Positions 33,101 through 42,254 of a stretch of 64,000 bases of DNA are shown here, piece by piece. The translations under genes were made by a program, and so were the position numbers. The notes under the pieces were generated by a model. It was not told where the DNA came from, ran no database searches, and worked only from the letters and a program-made list of their open reading frames with translations. The stretch is from Caenorhabditis remanei (taxonomy: Eukaryota > Nematoda > Chromadorea > Rhabditida > Rhabditidae), in the NCBI RefSeq assembly GCF_010183535.1, contig NC_071331.1:3472001-3536000 (forward strand), read 5' to 3'. Within the stretch, counting starts at the first letter, position 1; each line of letters starts with the position of its first letter.

Positions 33101-36100
33101 ATCTGACTCTTCCAGAAATGTTCCGTTTCTATATGTTTAGCATGAAGACGCAGAAGTTCATTCTCCGAAAACGTGATCTCTCTGGAAAAATCTTTGGGCG
33201 GATCCAAGCACCACAGCCAAGAAATCTGGAACTCACCGCAGTCCGTTTACTTGCTCATCATGTTTGTGGACCGACAAGCTGGCAAGACTTACGGACATAC
33301 AAAAACGTTGTCTACCCAACTTGTCTCCAAGCAGCACGGGCTCGACGTCTGATGAATGGAGAGCAGGAATGGAATGATTTATTGACTGAAATTGCTGGTT
33401 ATGAATCTCCAATTGAATCCCGTCGGATGTTTGCAAGTATACTCCTTCACTGTGCTCCAGCCAATCCGAAAGATCTATGGGACAGTCATTGGGAAACCTT
33501 GGTTAGTAACAAAACGTCTTGGTCGGATTCTCAAAAGAAAGCTCACGCTCTTCGACACATCAACTTCCTTCTGCAACGCCATGGAATGAATCTGGATCAG
33601 TTCGAGCTTGAAGGAGATTACGAAAAAGAAGATTTACCTCTAATCGACCCAGCTGAGGACTTCGACAACCCAGACTTCGTCAACTTATCTCGAAATGAGC
33701 ATGAAAGTAAAGGAAGAACGTTGTACCGAGACTTGAACACGGAACAGAAGAACTTTGTGGACCGAGTATTGGAGATGGATGACGAGACGGAGGTACCCAG
33801 AATGGTTTTTGTCGGCGGAGCTGGAGGAACCGGAAAAACATATTGTTATAATACAATATACCATGTGTTGATGGCACGAGGCAAACAAGTTGGTACAGTC
33901 TCTCACTCTGGAATTGCAGCCAGTCTTCTACCAAATGGATGCACAGCTCATCGGAAGTTTTCCATCCCGCTTGAAGTTTGTGATAGGATGAATTGCAGCA
34001 TTGACCTGATTTCAGCCGAAGGTGAGTGTTTCGGGAAATTAGAGTGTTTCAGTGAAGGGGGGTGTTTTAGGTTGCCATGTAGTATAATTTTTTAATTTCA
34101 GCCACTGCACTGAGAGCTTTGAGTGCCGTCATCTGGGATGAAGTTTGTATGTCCGACCGTAGAATAGTGTCGGCAGTCGACAACCTCTTCCAGGAACTCC
34201 ACGAAAGCACACTTCCTTTTGGTGGAGTTTTGTTCATAATGGGTGGAGATTGGAGGCAAATTCTTCCAATTGTTCAAGGTGTTCGAGATCAAGGAGTCAT
34301 TGAATACACTCTCAAGAACTGGGGTGATAATTGGACTCAAGTTGAGAAATTCCACCTGACAATCAATCAAAGAGCCATTGATGACCCAGACTATGCCAGA
34401 CTGATTCTCGAGATTGGAGATGGATCCAACTATGTACATGAGAAGAGACAGATGGTGTCAATTCCGGACAAACTCATTCTAACCGGAACGGACACGGATC
34501 TCGTGGACTGGGTCTTTCCAGACGTCAACACCTACAAACTGGTGGAATCTTCTGCAGTATTGACTGTGGACAATAGAACGGCTCTCCGAATCAATGAATA
34601 CATCTTGGACAAGTTGAACGGAGAAATGAGAGAGTTTGTATCCATTGACACAGCTGATAAGGACAACGCTCTCAACGTGGACCCAGCCATCTTTGCTACG
34701 GAGACACCACCTGGAATGCCACCCCACCGTCTTCGCTTGAAAGTCGGAGCCCAGATTGTTCTCCTTCGCAATCTGTCTGTGGAAGCCGGACTGTGTAACG
34801 GCACAAGATTGACGATTGTGTCTTTCGGAGAAGACGTAAGTTTTTTTGTCACATCTTTTTTCGGTTGAACCTATGCATAAATAAACTATTTTATTTCCAG
34901 ATAATCTACTGCCACCGGAACACCGACCCGAAAAAGCCAAAGCAGATGGTCTTCTTGCATCGAATCTTGATGAGTCCCTCTGGAAAAGGAGGAAAGTCTT
35001 GTGGATTCCGCCGTCGACAGTTCCCAATTCGTTTGGCGTACGCCTGTACGATCAACAAGAGCCAGGGACAAACGTTGACAAGATGTGGACTGCTTCTGCA
35101 TTCTCCAGTCTTCTCACATGGTCAGCTCTATGTTGCAATGTCGAGAGTAAGAAGAAGCGAAGACTTCCGATTGTGGCACTACAAGAGAGGGACTCCCGAC
35201 GACAACTACATCCATGGAGGGATTCTTGTGCGAAACGTGGTCTATCGAGAGGTTCTGCAGCTGGGAAATTGAAAATTGTGAGTTCGCGAGTTTCCAAAAT
35301 TGTCTCAGCTTGCTGTGAAATTTATAACTATTCTCTCTCTCTCTCTCTTCGGAAGATAATGAACGTGTTTTCAGCGATGCTGGGAGAATCGATACAACAA
35401 CGGGACATCGGATGATTTGGCATTGGATTCTTTTGGCACGTTACACTTAGCATTTATTATTGACTGGTTCATGTTTTAATTTTCTTGTTATTTTTTGCTG
35501 TTATTTTCTATTGTTTTTTTATTATTGTTATTATTACTTTTGAGATATGAATTGTGAAACTTTTTTGAAATTGTTTGGATATTTGAAAAAAACTTCAAAG
35601 AATGTTCAAAGAATGTAAATTATTTGAAAAATAATTTAAACATTTATTTGAACACTCTAACAATTTCCAGATGATATAAAGCAATGTTACGTACAATTTC
35701 CAGTAAAATTTAATTTAAAAAAGGCAATGCAATAATTTGAATGTAAAACTTGCCATGCACCGCGCACGGGGCGAAGCCCCGTCTTGCGGAGCCCGCCGGG
35801 AGGCGGGGGACGCTAGTCGATAATAGGAAAAGGTTGGAACCTTTAGAAAAAAAACGATTTTGTACTCTTACGATTTTTAGTAGAAAATGACAAACTTTGA
35901 AAGTTTGTCACGCCATAACTGATTGCCAATTTTTTGTAGAGGTTATAGATGAGATTCAATGCTTCATTTTTGTAGTTGACAATTTTTTGTACGACCACTT
36001 CCTGAAAAGTTATAGTTCATTAAAGTTACTTCTTCACAGAATCGGCTCTCTAGCTATTGGCGGACTATAGCTTTTCAGGAAGAGTTTGTACAAAAAAGTT

Positions 36101-37926
36101 GTCAACTACAAAAATGAAGCTCTAGTTTTGATCTGTAACACCTAGAAAAATTGGTATTAAAAGATGATCCGAGGCACAGTGACACACTCTCAAAGTATAA
36201 AATAATCAAATTTATTTATTTATTTATTTTATATACGCACTCGAGGTACGTGAAAAGATGAGTTCAAATGAGTTCGATGTTTATTTCAGATTATGATTCT
36301 TCAAACAATTCTAAGAAACTTTCATCATATGCTAAAAATCGCTCTAAACGGTACAATTCCTGTTTTCCTGGCTTTAGGTGGAAGAGTTTTTCCGCGCGGT
36401 CGTGTAGTCCTCTCGGACAAAAGATTTTTGCTCATTCCCTCGTTTTCTTCGTTTCCTCGCTTTTTTCCAATAAGTTTTCGTGTTTTTTTTTTAAATTTTG
36501 CTCTTCCACCAAGGCTCCTTTTAAGTCAGAAAAATCGTTTAGAGCGATTTTTAGCGCATGCGTCATTTATAAAAGGTTTAAGAATTTTTTGAAGTGTCTT
36601 AATTTGAAATTAAAAAATATAAATTTTTTAGCTCCCCAACTTCCACCTCTCTGAAGTCCACCACTACCGGTACCAGTTCGTCCGATTCTTTATGTTCCAA
36701 CACTACTGGGACCGCCCTTGTCTCTGCAAGGACTCTCTCTGCAAGCCGATGGACTTCGAGCCGCGATTCGGATGCTCAAATTGTGCGAAAGATTGGAGAC
36801 ATTTCGAGAAAGGTGATCCGATGTGTCTGATCTGTCAGACGTATAAAAATCTGACTGGAGAAATGAGACCTGTGAAGGATACGTACTTTACGAAGGAGGA
36901 GAAGGAGTTGATTGTGAGATGGAATGAGATGCAAATGGAGGCGGGGAAGGTTCTCAAAAGAGAAGAATTCGAGAAGTTTATTGAAGAGGAGAAGGTGAAA
37001 AGATGGATGAACCTAGAGATCAATGAAGAGGAGAAGCTTATGATGAACTTCCAAGATCCCAAAAATGTAGAACGGTACTCGAAAATAGCGGCGAAAGGAG
37101 AATATTTGGTGTCCAAGTTGAAGCCATTCGTACTTCCGTTGTTCCCGGCGTGCAAGTGTGACGAGTCGGAGGAAAGCAAACTGATGATTGAGAAAGAGAA
37201 TCTTATTGTTCCAAAGGTAAACTTTTTTTATAATGAGAAGAAAAAAAATTGGGACATTTCGCAGCCAGGCGTGTCTCGCAGACATGCGCTCCACCACAAC
37301 CTCAGTTTTTCGTTTTTAGTCAAAGAATACTTTTTTTGTGATTTTGATAAAGGGGAACACAAGAAATTTTGCCCGAAAAACAAAGCATGTTTTTTTTTGA
37401 AAAAGTTTATTATCAAAATAAAAAAGTTCCGACATTTTTTCTTACGACAAAATGCAGACTCAGTACAAAATTACTACTGTGTCTGCATTCTGACGTGAAA
37501 AAAAATGTCGGAACTTTTTTATTTCGACAATAAAACTGTATTTTGCGTAGCAGTAGCCGTACAAACAAAGTTAAAAGGTTCAGAAAATGACAAAAAACCA
37601 TTAGATACGCAAAAAACCAGTTTCAATAATTTTCAAAAAAATTGGTGAATCAAGAAAAAGGTTCTTTTTGACATCTCGAACTATTAATTTTCTGAAAAAG
37701 TAAAGTTATCACACTGGAAAAAAAAACTTAAAAACTGAACAAATTAAAGAAATTGAGGCTGCGAAACGTCCCAAAAAATTCACCTCAAAAATATTTCCCT
37801 TCATTTTTCCAGATCCAGAATCCTGTATATGTATTCAAATTCGAGAAGAAGTTCAACCCGTGGGTCGATGAGGAGATGTATAAGAAGCGACGAAAGACAA
37901 CAAACCGAAGAAATCGTAGAAAGTGA
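18164..37926 (+). CDS. Paralogue B: tandem copy of A, split by a 17.3-kb Helitron-bearing intron
   Basis: Exons 18164-18539, 18589-19319, 36632-37216 and 37813-37926 join in frame to about 601 residues. Residues 59-66, 75-82 and 88-95 ([25 protein letters not shown]) are SUMO-interaction-like motifs. The ELM2-like segment is near residues 283-345 ([20 protein letters not shown]). The cysteine module near 396-445 keeps CxC, x4, C, x10, CxxC and CxxC, with 13 rather than 10 residues before the last pair. Exon 3 is exactly 585 bases, as is exon 4 of paralogue A, and both start LPNF. B lacks the E/P-rich exon of A and has a basic tail ending RRNRRK. Donor TTG|GTTAGT (19320) and acceptor TTTTTTAG (36631) bound the huge intron. 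Whether it is spliced efficiently is unknown; the gene could be broken into two. Confidence 0.8.
19378..19553. mobile_element. Palindromic MITE at the start of the long intron
   Basis: About 45-base inverted ends: GGCCTAGGATCCGTCAATTC and its inverse GAATTGACGGATCCTAGGCC (with one mismatch), each continuing into GCGATATTTCGGCA-type sequence. It begins about 60 bases past the donor of paralogue B. Confidence 0.75.
19554..20600. other. Intron DNA, repeat-derived, no gene
   Basis: Poly-T-rich DNA with phrases such as GAGTTATGCTCAGAAA. No coding signal supported. Confidence 0.4.
20610..20680 (+). repeat. tRNA-like Pol III module
   Basis: A box TGGCTCAGTGG at 20617-20627 and B box GGTTCGAGTTT at 20660-20670. 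Stem pairing is poor. It is embedded in repeat-like intron sequence. Confidence 0.4.
20840..20925 (+). mobile_element. Helitron 3' terminus (first copy in the intron)
   Basis: Hairpin CCCGCC-GGGA-GGCGGG (20901-20916), then GGACG and CTAG (20922-20925), followed by T. The preceding 60 bases (GGGGCGAAGCCCC, GCGGAGCCCGCC) match the terminus at 35757-35816. The body of this copy is not evident, so it may be a non-autonomous or truncated relative. Confidence 0.75.
20926..22009. other. Intron DNA, no gene recognised
   Basis: Several random frames over 60 codons, none with recognisable domains or splice support. Confidence 0.35.
22010..23130. repeat. Split tRNA-like element with inverted ACGATCCGT/ACGGATC-rich blocks
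   Basis: An A box TGGCGCAGTGG lies at 22019-22029 and a B box GGTTCGAATCT at 23114-23124. Just inside them are inverted blocks, ACAGGTCGTTCGC with CGTTACGGATGC on the left and GCATCCGTAACG with GCGAACGACCTGTG on the right. The interior has many diverged ACGATCC/GGATCCGT words at 22070-22200 and 22855-23050. It looks like a palindromic repeat inserted into or grown within a tRNA-like sequence. Confidence 0.5.
23340..24055. repeat. Direct repeat upstream of the Helitron ORF, unit 1
   Basis: It shares in order with unit 2: TAGAAAACCCGGACGCTAAA, AAGTTGAGTCACCG-type sequence, GGTCACTT-GCAAACAG, CTCTCTCGCTCTC, and TGTACGAGCTCCAT followed by ACTATCGGAGATAATATA. It may be a duplicated transposon 5' region. 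Confidence 0.65.
24110..24950. repeat. Direct repeat upstream of the Helitron ORF, unit 2
   Basis: Same block order as unit 1, ending at CTATCGGAGATAATATAC about 65 bases before the Helitron ATG. The second Helitron copy (from 56374) starts inside this unit because of the assembly gap. Confidence 0.65.
25012..35272 (+). CDS. Helitron Rep-helicase (HUH/Y2 nuclease plus Pif1-type helicase) with macro-like segment
   Basis: Exons with compatible phases: 25012-25117, 25265-25405, 25911-26066, 26832-27422, 27533-28007, 28057-28298, 28492-28605, 28657-28898, 28946-29728, 29777-30624, 30705-30782, 30893-31376, 31453-32199, 32284-34021, 34102-34835, 34901-35272; about 2616 residues. In order: basic [12 protein letters not shown] repeats; macro-like segment; [16 protein letters not shown] with SCC (the usual Helitron zinc motif); Helitron_like_N around YARMIEGR-like and [17 protein letters not shown] motif [10 protein letters not shown] (about 32071-32100); Y2 pair in [14 protein letters not shown] (codons 32611 and 32623); Walker [10 protein letters not shown] (about 33813-33840), [14 protein letters not shown], and the C-terminal INKSQGQT and YVAMSRVR helicase motifs. 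It nicks and unwinds DNA for rolling-circle transposition. Oddities: in-frame TAG at 26948-26950, and a skipped duplicate exon at 25597-25737. Exon borders are predictions. Confidence 0.85.
25597..25737 (+). pseudogene. Duplicated Helitron exon with lost splice donor
   Basis: The reading [20 protein letters not shown] through CSQETQLS repeats the preceding exon ([20 protein letters not shown] through CSQETQLS), and both are 141 bases in phase 1. The donor of the first copy is TCAG|GTGAG; here the same place reads TCAGGAAAG, with no GT. The exon is probably skipped, and skipping keeps the frame. The second Helitron copy has the same loss (57729-57745). Confidence 0.65.
26466..26640. repeat. 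GGCC-rich repeat inside a Helitron intron
   Basis: It begins CATACTTGTCAAGGCCCGGC and includes TTTGGCGCCAAGATTC, placing it with the subfamily at 14058-14636. The right end lacks the inverted CATACTTGTC, so it is truncated. The same repeat is present in Helitron copy 2 at about 58466. Confidence 0.5.
27180..27820 (+). other. Macro-domain-like segment of the Helitron protein
   Basis: Across exons 26832-27422 and 27533-28007 the protein reads [20 protein letters not shown] and later [20 protein letters not shown] followed by PIFG, then [10 protein letters not shown] and LKLVYLTTK. This follows the macro-domain order: a D-L-x-VD-AIV strand, a helix with A...A, SIAFPxxG, a helix, and a V-V/F strand. 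The usual GTG after AFPxIG is replaced by QVEN, so ADP-ribose hydrolysis may be lost. The assignment is inference from pattern. Confidence 0.5.
35273..35756. other. Helitron 3' untranslated region
   Basis: AT-rich DNA with a CT repeat at 35334-35348 between the Rep-helicase stop and the terminal GC-rich 60 bases. No further gene seen. Confidence 0.5.
35757..35816 (+). mobile_element. Helitron 3' terminus (hairpin plus CTAG)
   Basis: GCGCACGGGGCGAAGCCCCG, then hairpin CCCGCC-GGGA-GGCGGG, GGACG and CTAG, followed by T. A second, shorter palindrome GGGGCGAAGCCCC precedes the hairpin. It is nearly the same as 20866-20925. Confidence 0.85.
35880..36205. mobile_element. Palindromic MITE related to 1254-1688 and 9797-10252
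   Basis: It carries TTTGTAGTTGACAATTTTTT near 35972 and its inverse AAAAAAGTTGTCAACTACAA near 36092, with ACAAACTTTGAAAGTTTGTC and CACACTCTCAAAGT at the ends. The exact termini are unclear. Confidence 0.6.
36279..36615. mobile_element. Palindromic MITE, TATTTCAGATTATGAT ends (copy 2), next to paralogue B exon 3
   Basis: The same ends as 16224-16487, with an inner inverted pair AAAAATCGCTCTAAACG and CGTTTAGAGCGATTTTT. It ends about 16 bases before the exon at 36632, so its edge may supply branch-point or acceptor-side sequence. Confidence 0.65.
37418..37533. mobile_element. Short palindromic MITE in intron 4 region of paralogue B
   Basis: AAAAAAGTTCCGACATTTTTTC at the left returns inverted at the right as AAAAAAAATGTCGGAACTTT. 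The middle has GCAGACTCAGTACAAA and its partial inverse. A related end is at 17505-17541. Confidence 0.7.
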
Positions 37927-38110
37927 CTTTACTGTATTATGAGCGATTTTATTATCCCTTTTTTCTGTATTTTAGCTTTAAGAGTTGATTTCTAAATTAA
38001 GAGTTTTGAACCTTTTTCTGTTGAAAACCCCCGATTGTGAATACGTATTACATAAACAGAATCTCTTTTTCATCGAAACCCATTTTTCTACTTCCGTATC
38101 ACATATGTGT

Positions 38111-39225
38111 AGAAAGTTCATTAAAGTACTCTGATCTCTCGAATAGAAAATATCATACTTGTCACGGGCCGGGCCGGGCCGGGCCGGGCCGAAATCAGGA
38201 AAAATCTCGGCCCGGCCCGCTCGGCCCGTTTTGAAACATTTTTTCAAAACATTTTGAGTTTTTGAACTTTTTTTGGAAATTTTTTGAAATTTTTTGAAAA
38301 AAGTATAGTTTTCGAATAAACATTTAAAATTGAATCAAAATGTGAATATGTAATGATAATTTAAGCATTTTTACTGTTTTTTTTTCGAAAAATTTCAAAA
38401 AAAATTGGTAAAAATGGGTACCCATTTTTGAATCCGGGCCGCCGGGCCGGGCCGGGCCAAGAGAAATTTCGGCCCGGCCCGATTATTGACAAGTATGGAA
38501 AATATAGCACCAATGTCTCAACCGAGCCTAAAAATACTAGTGGATTTCTGAAAACAAAAAGGACTCAATGTAAACTGAAGGAAAAAAAGCTGATAATCAT
38601 ATATTGGAACAGTGAGTTTTACGCAAAATATTGGATATCGGAACTGTTTCAAAATGTGATCAAGTTTCATAGTCAGTGTGTTGAAAGTTTGTCATTACGT
38701 ACTATTCAGTTACAACATCGTTAATAAGGACACTTCGAAGTTTTAAGCAAAAAATATTTTGTGGCATATTTTTTTCAAAAAATTTAATTTCTGCACCAAA
38801 TTCTCAATTACGGAAATCGTAGTGTGATAGGAATGGAAAAGCTAATGGCACTAACTTTGACGCAAAAAACCATAAACATAATACTAAAGAAACAGTGAAA
38901 AAGAAAAAGTCAGAATATCAAAAACTTACAGTTTCAATATATTAATTTTACAGCAAATTTGTGTTTTGGTTGCTCCTTCCGTGTCTATGTAAAGAAAAAT
39001 CCAATTTTTTTTTTCTTTTACAGAATACGTGTTCCTTATTCTTATCAACTATTTACTTCCTGCTAACTCATAAAAACTGCAAAAGAAACCGAAGGACAAA
39101 AAAGCTTTACAATAACGCCGAGAAAAAAAAGAATTTGAAAGCCTCCAATGATTTAATATATTTAGCGTTAGCCAGCCCGATCAAGGTGATTTTTCATTTT
39201 CCTTTCCCCATCTCTCTCGTCTAAA
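38111..39225. repeat. Inverted repeat, left arm, flanking the collagen gene
   Basis: It matches the complement of 41121-41915: AGAAAGTTCATTAAAGTACT, CACCAATGTCTCAAC, ACTAGTGGATTTCTGAAAAC, AAACAGTGAAAAAG and TTAGCGTTAGCCAGCCCGAT. It carries an extra 344-bp insertion that the other arm lacks. Confidence 0.8.
38154..38497. mobile_element. GGGCC-rich TIR element with 8-bp target duplication (copy 3)
   Basis: It starts CATACTTGTCACGGGCCGGG and ends TTGACAAGTATG, with GAAAATAT on both sides (38146-38153, 38498-38505). The opposite arm of the inverted repeat has one CAAAATAT (complement of 41871-41878) and no insertion. The AT-rich middle matches 8271-8575 inverted. Confidence 0.87.
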
Positions 39226-39375
39226 ACTATTTCGAAGCACAGGTTTTTTTCACGTTGGAAATAAGAGAAAAAAAGAAGACAAAAAAATCACTTCATACAA
39301 ACATTAACCAATGTCATGATAGAGAAAAAGAGGAAAGACAATTTGAGATTTGAAAAGCAGACTACAAACTACAAT

Positions 39376-40717
39376 TTAGTATCCTGGAGCAGTTCTTGGT
39401 GGTGGACAATGATCACAAGCTCCCTCGGATCCAATGTCTCCATCTTGTCCTGGTTGACCTGGTTGTCCTGGAGCTCCTGGTTGTCCCGGTGCTCCTGCAT
39501 CTCCTTGTGGTCCTGGTTGTCCTGGTTGAGAGGCTCCTCCTGATTGTCCTGGCTGTCCTGGTGCACCGGCGGGTCCTGGTGGTCCTGGTGGTCCAGCTGG
39601 TCCTGGAGTTCCTGGAACATCGACGAGTTGTCCTGGAGCTCCTGGTGCTCCTGGGTTTCCGTTGGATCCTGGATTTCCTGATGGTCCTGGTGGTCCAGCT
39701 GGTCCTGGTGGTCCTGGACGAGCAGCTCCGCCTGATTGTCCTGGAGCTCCTGGTGCTCCTGATGGTCCCTTTTGTCCTGGTGCACCGGATGGTCCTGGTG
39801 GTCCAGCTGGGCAATCAAAGCAGAAAGAGTCGGCAGAAGCATGAGAGTCCTCAGCAGCGTCTTGTCCTGGATGTCCTGGAGCTCCTGGGTTTCCATCGTT
39901 TCCTGGTGCTCCGTCTTGTCCTGGCTGTCCTGGTGGTCCAGCTGGTCCAACTCCGCATGAGCAACAGGATCCAGATGATGAAGAAGCTGGGGCTGGTGCT
40001 CTGTGAGCAGGTGGAGCAGCGGCGAAAGAAGATGCTGGTACTTGAGCTTGGGCAATTGGAGCTGGAGCAGCGGTTGGAGCAGCAGTTGGTGTCTGATCCT
40101 CCACTTCATTTCCTTCCTCATCCACATAGATAATCTCAACTTCCTCGTCTTCATTCTGACGACGGATCTTCTTCGAACGAGTCACCTCTCCTGTATGGCG
40201 CCGTGCGGCACGACGGATACGTCCGTTGACTCCATGGAGGGTTTGGAACTGGAAAAACACAGCTGATATGATAATGAATCAGGGCGAATTTCAAACAAAA
40301 ATAAGAAAATTGAAACAGTACCCAAATTGTGATTTTCAAAAATAAAACCAAAAAACTCAACTCACATTCTTATACTCATCCCAAAGACCATCAGTTCTAT
40401 GTTGGCAGAAGTCAACCTCAGATTGAAGGGAGGATTGCACGTGTTGCATGTAGTTGTACAACATTGGGACAGCCAAGATGGCGGTCAAAGTGGCGACGGT
40501 CGAGATTGCGATACCTGAAAAATTGAAATTCTTGGTTTCACAAATTCAGTGATCTTTGTGAAACCAGGCAAATTGATGTGAAAATCTTAAGTTAAAGACT
40601 CGTAACAGAAAGTTTCATGAGTTCCCTAGAAACGCGCCACGGGCACCCCAGCTTACCTGCAAAGGCAATCTTGCGATAAGACTCGGTCTCGTCGGCCACC
40701 TTCTTTGGATCCTCCAT
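39376..40717 (-). CDS. Nematode cuticle collagen
   Basis: Exons 40657-40717, 40366-40514 and 39376-40248 on the minus strand give about 360 residues. The N-terminus [20 protein letters not shown] leads into a hydrophobic anchor (residues 17-39), as in the nematode cuticle collagen N-terminal domain. GRIRR at 79-83 is a furin-type processing site. Residues 104-160 are acidic then Ala/Pro-rich. SCCSCG (164-169) precedes a first Gly-X-Y block, CFDC (213-216) interrupts, and a longer Gly-X-Y block follows, ending with [13 protein letters not shown]. It is secreted by the hypodermis, trimerises and is cross-linked into cuticle. It is complete with short introns. The exact family member is not assigned. 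It lies alone in the loop of an inverted repeat. Confidence 0.95.
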
Positions 40718-40884
40718 CTTCAGGTTCTCTTAAAAATTTAGGATTATTTGACTGTTTCAAAACAACGTCAAATAATACTTTTCGAAAAATTTACACTCGT
40801 GTCTTATCTCAAACATAGAAAAAAAAATTTGAATTAAAAAAAGAAAAGGTAAAAACTAATACCTTAACCTCTCACCCCGCTTTC

Positions 40885-40892
40885 CTTTTATA
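40885..40892 (-). promoter_or_regulatory. Likely TATA box of the collagen gene
   Basis: TATAAAAG on the minus strand, about 170 bases before the start codon, next to a CT-rich stretch. Strongly expressed nematode collagen genes commonly have a TATA box. Confidence 0.55.
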
Positions 40893-41120
40893 CCAATTAA
40901 TATTTGGTTCCCATCGTGTAGTAACACGGAAGAATACTTTTCTCAGCTTCTTCTTCTCTTTACAACATTTATTTTCCATTTGGTTATTTCTACTTTTGTT
41001 CTCATCAACCAATCTACTTGTTTAGATCTTTACCTGTGTAGAAACGAGGGGGTATCGAGAGGGGGGAGGAGAAGAAGACACATGTGTGATACGGAAGTAG
41101 AAAAATGGGTTGCGGGGAAA

Positions 41121-41915
41121 AAAGAAAGGAGAGATGGAAAAGGGAAATGAGAAATCGCCTTGATCGGACTGGCTAACGCTAACTATATTAAATCATTGGA
41201 TGCTTTCAAATTCTTTTTTTTTCTCGGCATTATTGTAAAGTTTTTTTGTTCGTCGGCTTCTTTCGCAGTTTTTATGAGTTAGCAGGATGTGAATAGTTGA
41301 TGGGAATGAGGAACACGTATTCTGTAAAAGAAAAAAATCTTTTTTGGATTTGCCTTCACATAGACCCGGTAGAAGCGACCAGAACATAAATTCGCTGTAA
41401 AATTAATATATTGCAACTGTAATTTTTTGATATTCTGACTTTTTCTTTTTTCACTGTTTCTTTATTAACAAATTTATGGTTTTTTAGCGTCAAACATAGT
41501 TAGTGACGTTTACCTTTTTTTTCTATCACACTACGATTTCGATAATTGAGAATTTGATTGCCTCTAAATTAAAATTTATGAAAAAAAATAGGCCGCGAAA
41601 TATTTATATTTGAAACTTGGGGATAAAAAATGCGAAGTTATTAACCGAAGCATCCTCATCAACATTGTTGCAAATAAAACGTAAAACTTCCAAAAAATTT
41701 GAATTTGACCACATTTTGAAACAGTTTCGATATCCAATATTTTGCATAAAACTCACTGTTCCAATATTTGGTTATCAATTTCATCAATTTCTTTTCTCCA
41801 GTTTACATTGGATCCTTTTGGTTTTCAGAAATCCACTAGTACTTTTAGGCTCTGTTGAGACATTGGTGCGATATTTTGTATTCAAGATATCAGAGTACTT
41901 CAGTGAACTTTCTAG
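41121..41915. repeat. Inverted repeat, right arm, flanking the collagen gene
   Basis: It runs inverted to 38111-39225 without the GGGCC insertion. The stretch just inside it (41083-41110) is CACATGTGTGATACGGAAGT, whose complement is at the outer edge of the left arm (38079-38110), so the arms are offset there. Confidence 0.8.
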
Positions 41916-42254
41916 CTAGCAGCGTAGGAATGTCAATCTTTTCTTTATTCAATCTATTCGCTATACCAAATAATTTCTGGAACAAGACTACTTGAAACCG
42001 TCAGTGAATATTTGTAACACATAGTCCATTATTGTGTTCACAGGTTGCAAAATATTTTTGAATGTTTCATACTTTTTAGAAAAGTTGCACTGGAAAAGGG
42101 GTTCAAAAAACCTTCTTTTCTATTCATTAAAACAGGATTTTTTTGTGAAAAAATGGATTTTCAAATTCAAAAATTGGAATAATATTTTAAAGATCTTTTT
42201 CCGTAATGATAACATTTATTTAAAATAGAAAAAACTATATTTCCTTCTTTACTA

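Larger units (their letters stand above)
24364..35816 (+). mobile_element. Autonomous-type Helitron, copy 1
   Basis: The element encodes a Rep-helicase and ends at a hairpin CCCGCC-GGGA-GGCGGG (35792-35807) plus CTAG (35813-35816) followed by T, as expected for Helitrons inserted between A and T. The left border is not identified. The start given is where alignment with copy 2 begins after the N gap; the direct repeats from 23340 may also belong to it. It lies in the same orientation as paralogue B, inside its long intron. Confidence 0.85.

Noticed and set aside
39369..40154. Large Gln/His/Leu-rich frames overlapping the collagen on both strands
   Set aside because: They are shadow frames of the Gly-X-Y repeat; splice sites and domain structure support only the minus-strand collagen frame.
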